Assembly (NCBI GenBank): GCA_036342255.1
Contig: JAZAUS010000002.1
Location: 1-64,000, forward strand
Source: RUG11198 sp036342255
GTDB taxonomy: Bacteria; Bacillota_I; Bacilli_A; RF39; UBA660
Direction of reading: 5' to 3'
DNA: 64,000 bases
In this document: positions 17,458-27,808 of the stretch, in pieces
Position numbering within the stretch: position 1 is the first letter of the stretch
How the letters are laid out: each line of letters starts with the position of its first letter
Notes under the pieces: generated by a model
What the model was told of the DNA's origin: nothing
The model's database searches: none
Seen by the model: the letters and a program-made list of their open reading frames with translations, nothing else
Made by a program: the position numbers and the translations under genes

Positions 17458-19863
17458 TTATTTGGTATGTTTTTCATAATTAGATATTCTTTTATTATAT
17501 ATTTCCATTTCTAATTCTACATCTACTAAACTATATAATATTTTTCTTAGTTCTTGATTATAATCTTTTAAATTATTTATTTCTTTTTTATTTAAATCTT
17601 CAATTGATTCATCAATTTTCTTAATTATAAGATTCCTTATCATATCTCTAGTGTCTTTATCAGGTATTTTTTTATATAAATAATTATTCATTTCAGTAAT
17701 AGTAGATGTAATTGCTTTTAATTCAATATCTTTTGTTATTTTAACAGTTTCTTTATTGTTTATTATTTGTTTACTTTCTTCTAATTGATTTAATAAATCT
17801 TCTTTATCATATTTTTTTGTTTTTAATGAATCCATAATATTATATTGTTTTATCATAATTAATAATTCTTGTATTTCTTTTATAAGTTTAGTTTCTATTT
17901 TTTCATATTTAGTATTATTTAATAAATCTTTATTACCTATGATATTTTTTAGCATATTAATATATTTTGCCTTTATAGAATTAAATTTATTATTAATATC
18001 TTCTTTATAATTATTATTTGATAAATTATTAACTATTTCTTCAATTAAATTTAATTCTTCAATTATATCTGATGAAGTATTAGTATTCTTCTCTAAAGCA
18101 TTTAGTAATTTTACAAATGGTATTATCTTATTATAAGATAAAGATACTTCATCATATAATTTAGAGATATTTAAATCTAATTTTTTATCTATATCAAAAC
18201 CATTGTTATAAGATAAATCTGGTTTAAAATCTATACCTTTTTCTAATTCTTTTGATACTCCCCTAGTAGCATCATCTAAATATTTTATTAGTTCTTCTCT
18301 ATATGATTCTTTATTATTATTTATTTCATTTATCATAAATATAATATTATTAATTTTAGCATATATAGAACTATCATCTTTTATTAATTCTTTTGGACTT
18401 GTAGATAATATTTTTTTATAATTACTTAATTTTTCCATATAGTTAATAGCTTTATCTTCACTTGTTAGCTGCAATAGTATTAATTCTAATTCATTTAATA
18501 ATAATGGTTTTAGTAAATCAATATCTTTTTCACCAAGATTAAAGTCATTGCTAGAGCCAAATTCTGGTTTAGCCTCTTTTAGATCTTTTTTATATTGTTT
18601 TAGTAATTTACTAACCTTATCTGTTATACTTTTTTTAGTATTATCTGGTAAATTATTACTAATGTTATATATCTTATCTAATAAGTCTTGTATATCTTCA
18701 GAAAAGTCACCATTTTTGAAAGATAGTTCTATTAATGGGGAAATTAACCTTTTAATTTTTTTTATTTCACTGCTAGTTAGTTCAGGACCATCTAATATAA
18801 GTTTAGTTATCCTTTTTGTATCATCATAAATTTTAACTCTATCATATTCTTTTGTATTTTGTTGGAAAATATTATGCATTATATCTGTATTATTCTTTTT
18901 TTTATCCTTATGTGCTTGATCTTTATTACCATTCAAAATACTTTTTAATTCATTAAAATTAGTATATTTTATAACTTTTGTTAAATTAACAGATTGGAGA
19001 ATATCTTTTAAAAAATTATTTTCTAGGAAATTACTAGTTTTATAATCTGATATTTCTATGAAACTCCAAGGCTTTTTTTTCCACCAATTTTCATAATAAT
19101 AATCTTTTTCATAATAAGGTACATCACGATTCATAACTTCATATGCATATCTACTTATATTTCGATCTTCATTTCCTAAAAAACTATTAAATAGTCCTAA
19201 TTTTGAATATAAGATTCCATTTTCAACTTCCCATTTTATTGGTAAAACTTTTAACCATATTACTTCATTAGATTTTCCTTTTCTATTATCAACAAAACGT
19301 ATATACTTATTACCTTTATATTCATATTCGTTATATTTTGTTACTCTATCCTTACTTTCCCTATTTTGAAATCTATATTTACCATAATATGCATCTGAGG
19401 GCTCTGATTTAATTATTGGTGTTGTTTCTATAGTATATGTATGTCCAGTTAGTTTTAGTTTTTGATAAGCAGATGCTTTGGAATTATTATAGAATGAACT
19501 GGCAGTTTTATATAATTGTTCTAGTTCTTGCCCAACTACTGGGTCAGCCTTAGTTTGAGGATATTCACCAAATTCTATTATATTATCATCACTATATTCA
19601 TCAATAAGTGATAATAAAATATCTTTGGGTAATAATAATTTAGGATATACTATTTCGTTTATTGATCCATATCTAAAAACAGGAATAAATCTGGCCATGT
19701 AATAATCATAACTTGTTAATTCAGCTAAATCAGTTTTATTAAAAGATTCTTCTTCTAAGCATGATGTAGGATATCCTAATGTTTTTATACTCTTATAATC
19801 AAGAAGTCTATCAGTTGATATTTTATCTAGATTAGGACAATAATCTATTTCAATGTGTTCCAT
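17458..19863 (-). CDS. FGEYPQ-family array protein 3 (type B head)
   Basis: An 801-aa array member. Type B head with IEIDYCPNLDK, LGYPTSCLEEESFNKTDLAEL, VYPKLLLPKDIL, IIEFGEYPQTKADP, a longer insert (Ser/Ala/Lys-rich) before GHTYTIETTPII, then EYEYKGNKYIRF and IWLKVLPIKWEVENG. The DILQSVNLTKVIKY segment, LILDGPEL and the common helical region follow, ending NYEKHTK. An extra ~35-residue Lys/Asn-rich stretch before LILDGPEL distinguishes it from member 2. A perfect AGGAGG ribosome binding site precedes ATG 19863. No export signal. Unknown function. Confidence 0.8.
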   Translation of the reverse strand: MEHIEIDYCPNLDKISTDRLLDYKSIKTLGYPTSCLEEESFNKTDLAELTSYDYYMARFIPVFRYGSINEIVYPKLLLPKDILLSLIDEYSDDNIIEFGEYPQTKADPVVGQELEQLYKTASSFYNNSKASAYQKLKLTGHTYTIETTPIIKSEPSDAYYGKYRFQNRESKDRVTKYNEYEYKGNKYIRFVDNRKGKSNEVIWLKVLPIKWEVENGILYSKLGLFNSFLGNEDRNISRYAYEVMNRDVPYYEKDYYYENWWKKKPWSFIEISDYKTSNFLENNFLKDILQSVNLTKVIKYTNFNELKSILNGNKDQAHKDKKKNNTDIMHNIFQQNTKEYDRVKIYDDTKRITKLILDGPELTSSEIKKIKRLISPLIELSFKNGDFSEDIQDLLDKIYNISNNLPDNTKKSITDKVSKLLKQYKKDLKEAKPEFGSSNDFNLGEKDIDLLKPLLLNELELILLQLTSEDKAINYMEKLSNYKKILSTSPKELIKDDSSIYAKINNIIFMINEINNNKESYREELIKYLDDATRGVSKELEKGIDFKPDLSYNNGFDIDKKLDLNISKLYDEVSLSYNKIIPFVKLLNALEKNTNTSSDIIEELNLIEEIVNNLSNNNYKEDINNKFNSIKAKYINMLKNIIGNKDLLNNTKYEKIETKLIKEIQELLIMIKQYNIMDSLKTKKYDKEDLLNQLEESKQIINNKETVKITKDIELKAITSTITEMNNYLYKKIPDKDTRDMIRNLIIKKIDESIEDLNKKEINNLKDYNQELRKILYSLVDVELEMEIYNKRISNYEKHTK

Positions 19864-19891
19864 ATTTGCCTCCTAATAATTCTTATTATGT

Positions 19892-22800
19892 TCATTTAAT
19901 AATCTTCTTATATGTTTTCAAATCATATATATATATTTCTATTTGTAATCTTACATCCATTAATTTACCTAATACTTCATATAAGTATTTATTATAATCT
20001 TTATAATTATTAATTTGAATATCATTTAATTCTATTATTTCATTATCAATAATTTCATTTAGTAAATCTTTTACTTCTCTTATAGTATTAATATCAGATA
20101 TATTATCTATAAGATAATTATATGTTTCTATAACAGTAGATGTTATAGCCTTTAATTCATCATAATTAGATAAGTGAGCATCTTCTTTGTTAATTATATC
20201 TTTACTTTCTTTTAATTGTTCTAATAAATTATCTTTAGTATATTTTAGATGAGATTTTATATTTATACTTTCTAAGACATTATATTTTTTTATTAGTTTT
20301 AATAAATCTTGTAAATCATTTTTAAGATTTTTTTCTATTTCATCATATTTTGTTTTATTTAATGATTTGCTATCATTTAAAAGACTTTCTAATATACAAA
20401 TATTTTCTGCTATTAAAGTATTAAATCTGTTTTCTATTTCATCTTTATAATCGCTATTATTTTCTATTAATACTTTAATAACCTCTTCTATACCAGATAT
20501 TATATTAGTTATGTCTATATTGGTACTACCATTATTATTTATAAGTGAATTAAGTAACTTTTCAAATGGTACATTTTTTTCATAATAGGTTAAAACTTTA
20601 TCATATAATTTAGATATGTTTAATTTGAATGTTTTATCAACATCAAAATTTTTTGGTAATGATATGTCAGGTTTATCATCAATACCTTCTTCTAATAATT
20701 TAGATAACTCTTTAATACTATTATCAATAATTGTATTTAATTCATTCAAATATAATTGTTTCTTATCATCATTCATTTCATTTGTCATAAATATAATATT
20801 ATTAATCTTAGTTTCTATAGAGTCATTATCTTTAATAAATTGGGTATTGTTTTGAGATATTATTTTTTTATAATTACTTAATTCTTCTAAGAATTTAATA
20901 GTTTTATCTTCATTAGTTAGATTTATATTTATTATTTCTAATTTAGATAATAATGATGGTTTTAAAGAATAAATATCATCTTGTCCTATAACAAGTTCAT
21001 TAGTATGATTAAATTTAGGTTTTAATTTTTGAATACCATTATCATATTGCTTTAATAATTCTTTTACTTGATCTGTTATTTTTTTCTTAGCATTATTTGG
21101 CAAACCATCACAGATACTATTTATTTTATCTAATAAATTTTGAATATCTTTTGGATATTCTTTTGTTTGTTCTTCTTCTATTACAGTTTTCATTTTTTCT
21201 TTTTCAATTGAGAAACTATTAATAAACATTTTATTATTTAAAAAGGTATATATTCCACTATCAATAAATATAGATTTTTCATTTTTAATCATAGTCATTA
21301 ATAATACATCTTTACTAATTAGCAAATCATTTTTTTCATCTATTAACCAAGTAATACCTTTGACTTTATACCATATTTTAACACTTCCTTTTTGTTGAAC
21401 ATAAACATATTTTTCCCCATTATATTCATATTCATAGCATTTTTCTTTTAGAGAACTATCTAATTGATATATTCTCCCCGTTTTCTTTAACTCATTATTC
21501 TTAAAAAGAAAATCTAAATGATTCATTAAATATACTTCTACTTCTTCTTGAGGATATTCACCAAACTCCACTTCGTAATAATAACCCTGACGAGATGCAT
21601 TTGGTAATAATTTCTTAACAAGATTTTTTGATTTTATAACTGGTAATAATTCAATAGAAGAATATTGGTTAAAATATAAATTATTGTTTTTCTGATCTAA
21701 AGCCTTAAATATCACTCCATTGTTGTCCATAAACCATTTAGAAAACAAGCAATTGTTAAATTCCCCTTTTCTAGGGCTTAAAAGAATAGGATAACTATCA
21801 AGAATACTGTTTCTAAAAGTTAAATATATTTTCTTTGCAAAATCTGTCACATGAATAGGATTATGTCTCAAATCATACATATTTTTTAATGTTTTTTCAA
21901 TATAATCTGGTGATAATAAAGTTAACTCCATATCATTATTGATTCTAAATACTAAATTAGATATTTCTTCAGAAAACATGCCATTAATTAATACATCTAA
22001 ATCTTTACTATTTCCATATATTATTTCAGCTTTTGGAGAAAAGAAATGTTTTATAGATTCTAATTCACTTTTATTTAATTCTGGTCCATCTAAAATTATC
22101 TTTGATGCTTTATTATAAGTACTAATTCCCCCATTATTTTTAATAATAGTATTTAATTCTTTAAAGTTATTATATTTTATAGCCTTAGATAATTTTACTG
22201 TTTGTAATATATCTTTTAAAAAATGATCTTCTAAAAAATTAATAGTTTCTTCTTTTGATGGTTGTAGTCTACTTATTTTACTTAAACCTTTTTTATTTTT
22301 ATTAATGTCTTCTGTTATAAATAAATTATTAAAGACACCAATTCTAGAATATAAGTATCCATCTTGATAATCCCATTTTATAGGAGAAACTTTAAACCAA
22401 TTAACTATAGGTAATAAACTATATTCATCATCAACATAACGAATATATTTTTCATTATTAACTTTAAATTCAATACAATTCTTAGCAAATACTCTTCCTT
22501 GCATATGAATAACATTAGATTTTTCTCCATTAGGTAATTTAATAGTCTTCTCTTTCTCTTGAGTAATAATATTATTTGGTATTGTATAAGAATTACCAGT
22601 TACCTTTAAAGCATCACTTTTAGTCCTATATAAACGTTCTAAATATAAATAGGTTGTTTCATCAACTCCATTTTGAGGATACTCACCAAATTCGATAGTT
22701 GAAATTTTAGCATCTTTATTTGAAATAAAAGACATTACTTCATCTGGTAATTTAATTCTTGGATATACTATAGCATTAGATAAATGATCGGGATATTTTG

Positions 22801-22927
22801 AAGAAATACAGCATGTCAAATCTGCCAAATCAGTTGTTTCAAAAGCATATTTTATTCTATCATTATCAGATGCATGTATGGAATCACGCTCTAAATCAGT
22901 CAAATAATCTATTTTCATTTTGTCCAT
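19892..22927 (-). CDS. FGEYPQ-family array protein 4, double-headed
   Basis: A 1011-aa protein, the longest of the array, with two FGEYPQ modules. The first is a type B head (MKIDYLTDLERD, TTDLADLT, VYPRIKLPDE, TIEFGEYPQNGVDE, VNWFKVSPIKWDYQDG, LKDILQTVKLSKAIKY, IILDGPELNKSE). The second, from about residue 330 to 590, is type A-like (LLSPDYIEK, LLPVIKSKNLVKKLLPNA, GYYYEVEFGEYPQEEV, YEYNGEKYVYV, IWYKVKGITWLID). One common helical tail follows. The simplest reading is fusion of adjacent type B and type A genes. The second module lacks the clean KDILQSV end and has diverged. Unknown function. Confidence 0.8.
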   Translation of the reverse strand: MDKMKIDYLTDLERDSIHASDNDRIKYAFETTDLADLTCCISSKYPDHLSNAIVYPRIKLPDEVMSFISNKDAKISTIEFGEYPQNGVDETTYLYLERLYRTKSDALKVTGNSYTIPNNIITQEKEKTIKLPNGEKSNVIHMQGRVFAKNCIEFKVNNEKYIRYVDDEYSLLPIVNWFKVSPIKWDYQDGYLYSRIGVFNNLFITEDINKNKKGLSKISRLQPSKEETINFLEDHFLKDILQTVKLSKAIKYNNFKELNTIIKNNGGISTYNKASKIILDGPELNKSELESIKHFFSPKAEIIYGNSKDLDVLINGMFSEEISNLVFRINNDMELTLLSPDYIEKTLKNMYDLRHNPIHVTDFAKKIYLTFRNSILDSYPILLSPRKGEFNNCLFSKWFMDNNGVIFKALDQKNNNLYFNQYSSIELLPVIKSKNLVKKLLPNASRQGYYYEVEFGEYPQEEVEVYLMNHLDFLFKNNELKKTGRIYQLDSSLKEKCYEYEYNGEKYVYVQQKGSVKIWYKVKGITWLIDEKNDLLISKDVLLMTMIKNEKSIFIDSGIYTFLNNKMFINSFSIEKEKMKTVIEEEQTKEYPKDIQNLLDKINSICDGLPNNAKKKITDQVKELLKQYDNGIQKLKPKFNHTNELVIGQDDIYSLKPSLLSKLEIININLTNEDKTIKFLEELSNYKKIISQNNTQFIKDNDSIETKINNIIFMTNEMNDDKKQLYLNELNTIIDNSIKELSKLLEEGIDDKPDISLPKNFDVDKTFKLNISKLYDKVLTYYEKNVPFEKLLNSLINNNGSTNIDITNIISGIEEVIKVLIENNSDYKDEIENRFNTLIAENICILESLLNDSKSLNKTKYDEIEKNLKNDLQDLLKLIKKYNVLESINIKSHLKYTKDNLLEQLKESKDIINKEDAHLSNYDELKAITSTVIETYNYLIDNISDINTIREVKDLLNEIIDNEIIELNDIQINNYKDYNKYLYEVLGKLMDVRLQIEIYIYDLKTYKKIIK

Positions 22928-22951
22928 ATTATCAACCTTTCAACTTATTAT

Positions 22952-23469
22952 TTATACTCTTTTATTTGTATTCTTTTTACCAAAAATATTTGTATTAATA
23001 AATATAAATATATTTGATATTAATATTATTGTATCTATTAACAATCCAGCAAAAGAGAATACATGTATACTATATATAACCCTAGCTGTATATGAAATAA
23101 TAGCTCCTATTGTTACATATTTCTTCTCTAGAGTTAGACTATAACCATCTACTAAACTAGCAAATATTGGTAAGTAATCATACCAATTTCTTACACATAA
23201 TAAGCTTATGGATATATATAATATAGCGCTAACTATAAATATATATTTATCTTTATCTGTTTTATAATATAAGAAATCTCTTGTTCCTTCAAGTAAATAT
23301 GTACAAGCACCACTATAAGCACCTAATAAAATATAATGAATAAAATCTAATGCTCCTGATATAATATGAAAAGACAATCTTTATTAGTATCTTTTCTAAA
23401 ATAACTTAGTATTAAAAATAATCCTGCTAATAAACCTATAAACTGTATTATTAAAAATTTTATTTCCAT
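22952..23469 (-). pseudogene. YgjV-family inner-membrane protein, frameshifted
   Basis: Two overlapping frames together give one YgjV-type membrane protein. The first starts at ATG 23469 (AAGGGA upstream) and reads IQFIGLLAGLFLILSYFRKD. The second, open from about 23377 to 22952, continues HIISGALDFIHYILLGAYSG with at least three more membrane helices. The join needs a single-base slip near AATAAAGATTG (about 23375-23390). Either the gene is inactive or the base is an assembly error; an internal TTG start at 23377 would give a truncated protein without helix 1. It lies inside the paralogue array, between members 4 and 5. YgjV proteins have no firm function. Confidence 0.65.
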
Positions 23470-23516
23470 ATTGTATCCCTTATTCTATTAATTATTTATT
23501 TTATAAATATTTTAAG

Positions 23517-25655
23517 CTATCTAGTACGTTCATTATATTCTTTAACTTTTTTTAAATACATATCCATATGTATTCTTACATTCATTATTTCTTTCAAAAT
23601 TTCAAATACTATTTTACTATATTCTTCATAATTTTTAATTTTTATATTATTATTGTCTATTTTATAATTATATTTATCTAGTATCTTTTTTAAATCATCA
23701 AATATTTCCTTCTTTATTTCTTCATCTATTTCACTATCTAATAAATCATTGTTTAATTCTGCAATTGTAGATTCAATAATATCATTACTATTTTCATAGG
23801 GAACATCACATTTTTCATAGCCTTCTATTATTTTTTTACAAAGGCATAATTGGTTACCTAATTCATAATTATAATTCATATACTTTTTAGGGGTTAAAGG
23901 AGTTAATACTTCTAATAAATTATATTTCTTTATTAATAGTAATAATTCTTGTAATTCTCTTCTAAAATTTACTTCTATTTTTTCATAGTTAGAATTTTTT
24001 AACAGTTCATCATTATTAATAATATTTTTAATCATATTAATGTATTTAATTATAATATTATTTTTTTTTCTTTTTATTTCTTCTTTTTGTTCTTTATCAG
24101 TTAATTCAGATGTTATTTTATTAATTCCTGTTAATAGTTCATCTATTTCTGAAAGATTATCTTTTCCTTCTAATGAAGATAATAGTTTTTCAAAAGGTAT
24201 TGCCTTTTCATGATATAATGATACATTATCATATAATTTAGATATATTTAATTTAAGTTGCATATCAGCATCAAATCTTGGAGGAAAGGCATCTGGTTTA
24301 TCATCTATACCTTTTTCTAACTCTTTTGATACTTCTTTAATAGCTTCATCTATATATTTAACTAATTCATTTTCAAAAAAATCTTTCTTATTACTAGTTA
24401 TATCGTTTATCATTACTATAATATTATTAATCTGACTATCTATAGAATCATCATTTCTTATTAGTTCTTTAGGATTTGTAAATAATAATCTTTTATAGTC
24501 ACTTAACTTTGATAATAAATTAATGGCTTTTTTTTCGCTTGTTAGTTTCATAACTATCATTTCTAATTCAACTAATAGTGTAGATTTTATCATACTAATA
24601 TCTTTTTTATCAATATCAAATTCATCATTAAGACTGTATTTTGGTTTAGAATCTTCTAAATCTTTATCATAATCACTTAATAATTTATCTACTTTGTCTA
24701 AGATAGGTTTTCTTGCATTATCTGGTAAATTATCAACTATATTATTTATTTTATCTAATAATTCTTGTATATCTTGAGGATATTTGCCATATTTTTGTTT
24801 TTTTACTGACTGTAAAATATCTTTAACCATATACTTATTCATAAATCTATATAGAGAAGAATCTTCAAATCTATAATTGCTACCATGACTTCCAGGACCA
24901 TCATAACAAAATCGATTAGCAAGAGGTATACCTGATAGTATTCCATTTTTACATATAAACAATTCTCTTTCTGGATCAATAATCCACTTTAATGGTTGGA
25001 CCTCATACCAAACCTTTTTAGTTTTACTTTTATTTAAATAGTTCATACTGGCGATGGGAGCATTTTCTACATCTACACAAACATATCTTTTACCATTATA
25101 TTCATATTCATCATATGCTATAACATTATCATCACTAAACTTTTCTTCATTTTTTTCATCATCATCTTTCAAATAATATTTTCTATCAGTTTTATTTAAT
25201 TGATCAAATGATAACATTCTAGTTAATTCTATTTGTAAATCAGTGCTTGCCATATTTTGAGGATACTCTCCAAATTCTACTTCTAATATGCCATTATTTT
25301 TATTTCCTTTAGGAAATAAATATTTAAATAAAGATGATGATTTTATAACTGGAAGTATAATTCCATTGGACAAGCATCTATCTAATTCCCCCTTCTTACC
25401 ATTTTCTAAAATAGTACTATAACTTACCTTAATATAATCAAAATTATTAGATGTCAATATCATATAAGGATACTTTCTATTTGATAAAGCTTTGGCTAAA
25501 TCAGAACTTGGAATTTTAGAATGAGTCTTTTTAAGCTTTTCTATGTATTCATGAAATGTTTCTATTCTTCTATACTGAGAAAAAACTTCTTTTCTTTGAT
25601 TTAATCCCCAAACATCATATGGTGAAAGTATAATCATTTCAACATCATTAAACAT
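23517..25655 (-). CDS. FGEYPQ-family array protein 5 (type A head)
   Basis: A 712-aa array member with type A head: EMIILSPYDVWGLNQ, SSDLAKALSN, GIILPVIKSSSLFKYLFPKG, EVEFGEYPQNMAS, YDEYEYNGKRYVCV, WYEVQPLKWIID, LFICKNGILSGIPL and MVKDILQSV. The shared helical region begins at KYPQDIQELLDKIN and ends EYNERTR rather than KHTK. Its tail is more diverged than those of members 1-3 and carries its own insert (SKIVFEILKE). An AGGAGTGAT ribosome binding site lies before ATG 25655. Follows member 6 with an 18-nt gap. Cytoplasmic by absence of any signal; role unknown. Confidence 0.8.
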   Translation of the reverse strand: MFNDVEMIILSPYDVWGLNQRKEVFSQYRRIETFHEYIEKLKKTHSKIPSSDLAKALSNRKYPYMILTSNNFDYIKVSYSTILENGKKGELDRCLSNGIILPVIKSSSLFKYLFPKGNKNNGILEVEFGEYPQNMASTDLQIELTRMLSFDQLNKTDRKYYLKDDDEKNEEKFSDDNVIAYDEYEYNGKRYVCVDVENAPIASMNYLNKSKTKKVWYEVQPLKWIIDPERELFICKNGILSGIPLANRFCYDGPGSHGSNYRFEDSSLYRFMNKYMVKDILQSVKKQKYGKYPQDIQELLDKINNIVDNLPDNARKPILDKVDKLLSDYDKDLEDSKPKYSLNDEFDIDKKDISMIKSTLLVELEMIVMKLTSEKKAINLLSKLSDYKRLLFTNPKELIRNDDSIDSQINNIIVMINDITSNKKDFFENELVKYIDEAIKEVSKELEKGIDDKPDAFPPRFDADMQLKLNISKLYDNVSLYHEKAIPFEKLLSSLEGKDNLSEIDELLTGINKITSELTDKEQKEEIKRKKNNIIIKYINMIKNIINNDELLKNSNYEKIEVNFRRELQELLLLIKKYNLLEVLTPLTPKKYMNYNYELGNQLCLCKKIIEGYEKCDVPYENSNDIIESTIAELNNDLLDSEIDEEIKKEIFDDLKKILDKYNYKIDNNNIKIKNYEEYSKIVFEILKEIMNVRIHMDMYLKKVKEYNERTR

Positions 25656-25673
25656 ATTATCACTCCTCGTATA

Positions 25674-27776
25674 TTATCTTGTATATTCTTTCCATTCTTT
25701 CATATTAGCTATATAATTATTTATTTCTATCTTTATTCCCATTATATCACTTAGAATCTTTTTTAACTCTTCCATATATTCTTTTGGATTATTTATATCA
25801 GTTTTTTCAAGTTCTAATTCTTTTTTGTCTATAATACTAACTAAATCATGTTTTATTTCTTTTTTAGTATCATTATCTATTACACTATTAATTAAATGAT
25901 TATTAATATCTATAATTGTAGAAGTAATAGATTGTAATTCAATCTCATTAGTTATTTCAACTACTTTATTACCTAATATTATTTGTTTGCTATCTTGTAA
26001 TTCTTTAATTAGATTATTTTTACTATAATTTTTAGGTTTACATAATTCTAATATATTATATTTTTTTATTAATAATAATAATTCTTGTAATTCTTTTCGT
26101 AAATTATTCTCTATCTTTTCATACTTAGTATTTTTAATTAGTTCATCATTACCTATAATATTATTAATCATAGATATATAATTAGTTTTAATATCATTAA
26201 ACTTAGTTTCTAATTCTTCTTTATACTCTTTATTAGGAAATTCTGAAATAATCTTTTTTATATCTAATATCATTTTTCCTATTTCTGAATCATTATTACT
26301 ATCTGTTTCAAATGCTTTAATTATCTTTTCATATGGTATAACTTTATCATAATAAAAAGAAACATCGTCATATAACTTAGATATATTTAATTCTAATTTT
26401 TTATCTGCACCAAACCATTCTTTGATAGATATATCTGGTTTATTATCTATACCTCTTTCTAATTCTTTAGATACCTCTTTAATAGCATTAGATATATACT
26501 TAATTAAATCATTTCTAAATAATTCTTTTTTACTATTACTAATTTCATTTATCATAAATATAATATTATTAATTTTACTATCTAAAGAATCATCACCTTT
26601 TATTAGGTCTTTAGGATTTGTAGATAATAACTTCTTATAATCACTTAGTTTTGATAAAAACTTAATAGCTTTTTCCTCACTTGTTAAACTTATAATTATC
26701 ATATCTAATTCTGTAATTAAATTTGTTTGTAAAAATTTAACATTTTTTAATTCTATTATTAATTCATGTTTAGGATTAAACATTGGTTTTGTCTGTTCAA
26801 CATCTTTATCATATTCAATTAATAATTTATCTACTTCCATCATAATAGAACTTTTTACATCATCTGGTAACTTACTACATACTTTAATTATTTCATTTAT
26901 TTTTTCTTGTACTTCTTTAGGATATTTACTATAATTTCTTGCTGGTTCAGATGATAATGATTTATCTTCTTCTAAAGAAACTGTTTGCATGATATCTTTT
27001 AACATACATCTAGTTATAAAATGATAAATCGCAGTATTTGAGTATTTAATCGTTCTCGCATACTTTTCATTTATTTTAGGTGCATAATATTTTATATTAG
27101 ATAAAAGAGCTTTTTCACATACAAAACATTTTCTTTTCTCATCAACTAACCACTTTATTGGTTTTACCTCAAACCATCTATTTTTTTTATTACTTACATA
27201 ATATCCAACTCTTTTAGGATTTGATTTTTCTTCTGGAATACAAATATACTTTTTTCCATTATATTCATACTCATCGTATGCTATTCTAGTTGCACTCCAA
27301 TCTGTATTCCAACCTCCTTCCCATTCTTCAGTTATATAATATCTTCTTCCAGTTTTATGTAATTGGTTAAGTGATAATTTATTATCTAGTTGTCTTTGCT
27401 CTACACTACTTACTTTTTCTTGAGGATATTCTCCAAATTCTACTTCATAGTAACCTTTCCAAACAGCTTTAGGAAATAATTGTTTAAATAACTCTTCTGA
27501 AGTAATAACAGGAAGTATTGCTCCATCCAAGTCATAATGTGTAAATTCTTTTTCTCCATTTGGTAAAATGGAAACACCCATTAAATAATCTGAATAATAA
27601 GGATTGCCTTGAATTTCGGTACCACTTGTATGTATGATTAGTGGTTCTTTCCCAGTATAAAGCTCCTGTGCTAAATCAGTACAAGAAAAACTTGTACCAT
27701 ATTCTTTTAAAACATCTAATTTATCTTCTCCCCAAACATCTTCTGGAGATAATAAAGATATTTCTACATTTTTCAT
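25674..27776 (-). CDS. FGEYPQ-family array protein 6 (type A head)
   Basis: A 700-aa array member with the cleanest type A opening: VEISLLSPEDVWGEDKLDVL, FSCTDLAQEL, LPVITSEELFKQLFPKA, GYYEVEFGEYPQEKVSS, YDEYEYNGKKYICI, RWFEVKPIKWLVDE, MLKDIMQTVSLEED. The common helical region follows (KYPKEVQEKINEI through INNYIANMKEWKEYTR). The head and tail are both closest to member 5, so the two probably arose by tandem duplication. AAAGAAGTGAT precedes ATG 27776. Spacing to neighbours is 18 and 32 nt, typical of one transcription unit. Function unknown. Confidence 0.8.
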   Translation of the reverse strand: MKNVEISLLSPEDVWGEDKLDVLKEYGTSFSCTDLAQELYTGKEPLIIHTSGTEIQGNPYYSDYLMGVSILPNGEKEFTHYDLDGAILPVITSEELFKQLFPKAVWKGYYEVEFGEYPQEKVSSVEQRQLDNKLSLNQLHKTGRRYYITEEWEGGWNTDWSATRIAYDEYEYNGKKYICIPEEKSNPKRVGYYVSNKKNRWFEVKPIKWLVDEKRKCFVCEKALLSNIKYYAPKINEKYARTIKYSNTAIYHFITRCMLKDIMQTVSLEEDKSLSSEPARNYSKYPKEVQEKINEIIKVCSKLPDDVKSSIMMEVDKLLIEYDKDVEQTKPMFNPKHELIIELKNVKFLQTNLITELDMIIISLTSEEKAIKFLSKLSDYKKLLSTNPKDLIKGDDSLDSKINNIIFMINEISNSKKELFRNDLIKYISNAIKEVSKELERGIDNKPDISIKEWFGADKKLELNISKLYDDVSFYYDKVIPYEKIIKAFETDSNNDSEIGKMILDIKKIISEFPNKEYKEELETKFNDIKTNYISMINNIIGNDELIKNTKYEKIENNLRKELQELLLLIKKYNILELCKPKNYSKNNLIKELQDSKQIILGNKVVEITNEIELQSITSTIIDINNHLINSVIDNDTKKEIKHDLVSIIDKKELELEKTDINNPKEYMEELKKILSDIMGIKIEINNYIANMKEWKEYTR

Positions 27777-27808
27777 ATTATCACTTCTTTCAGATTTTAC
27801 TAAGTCTA

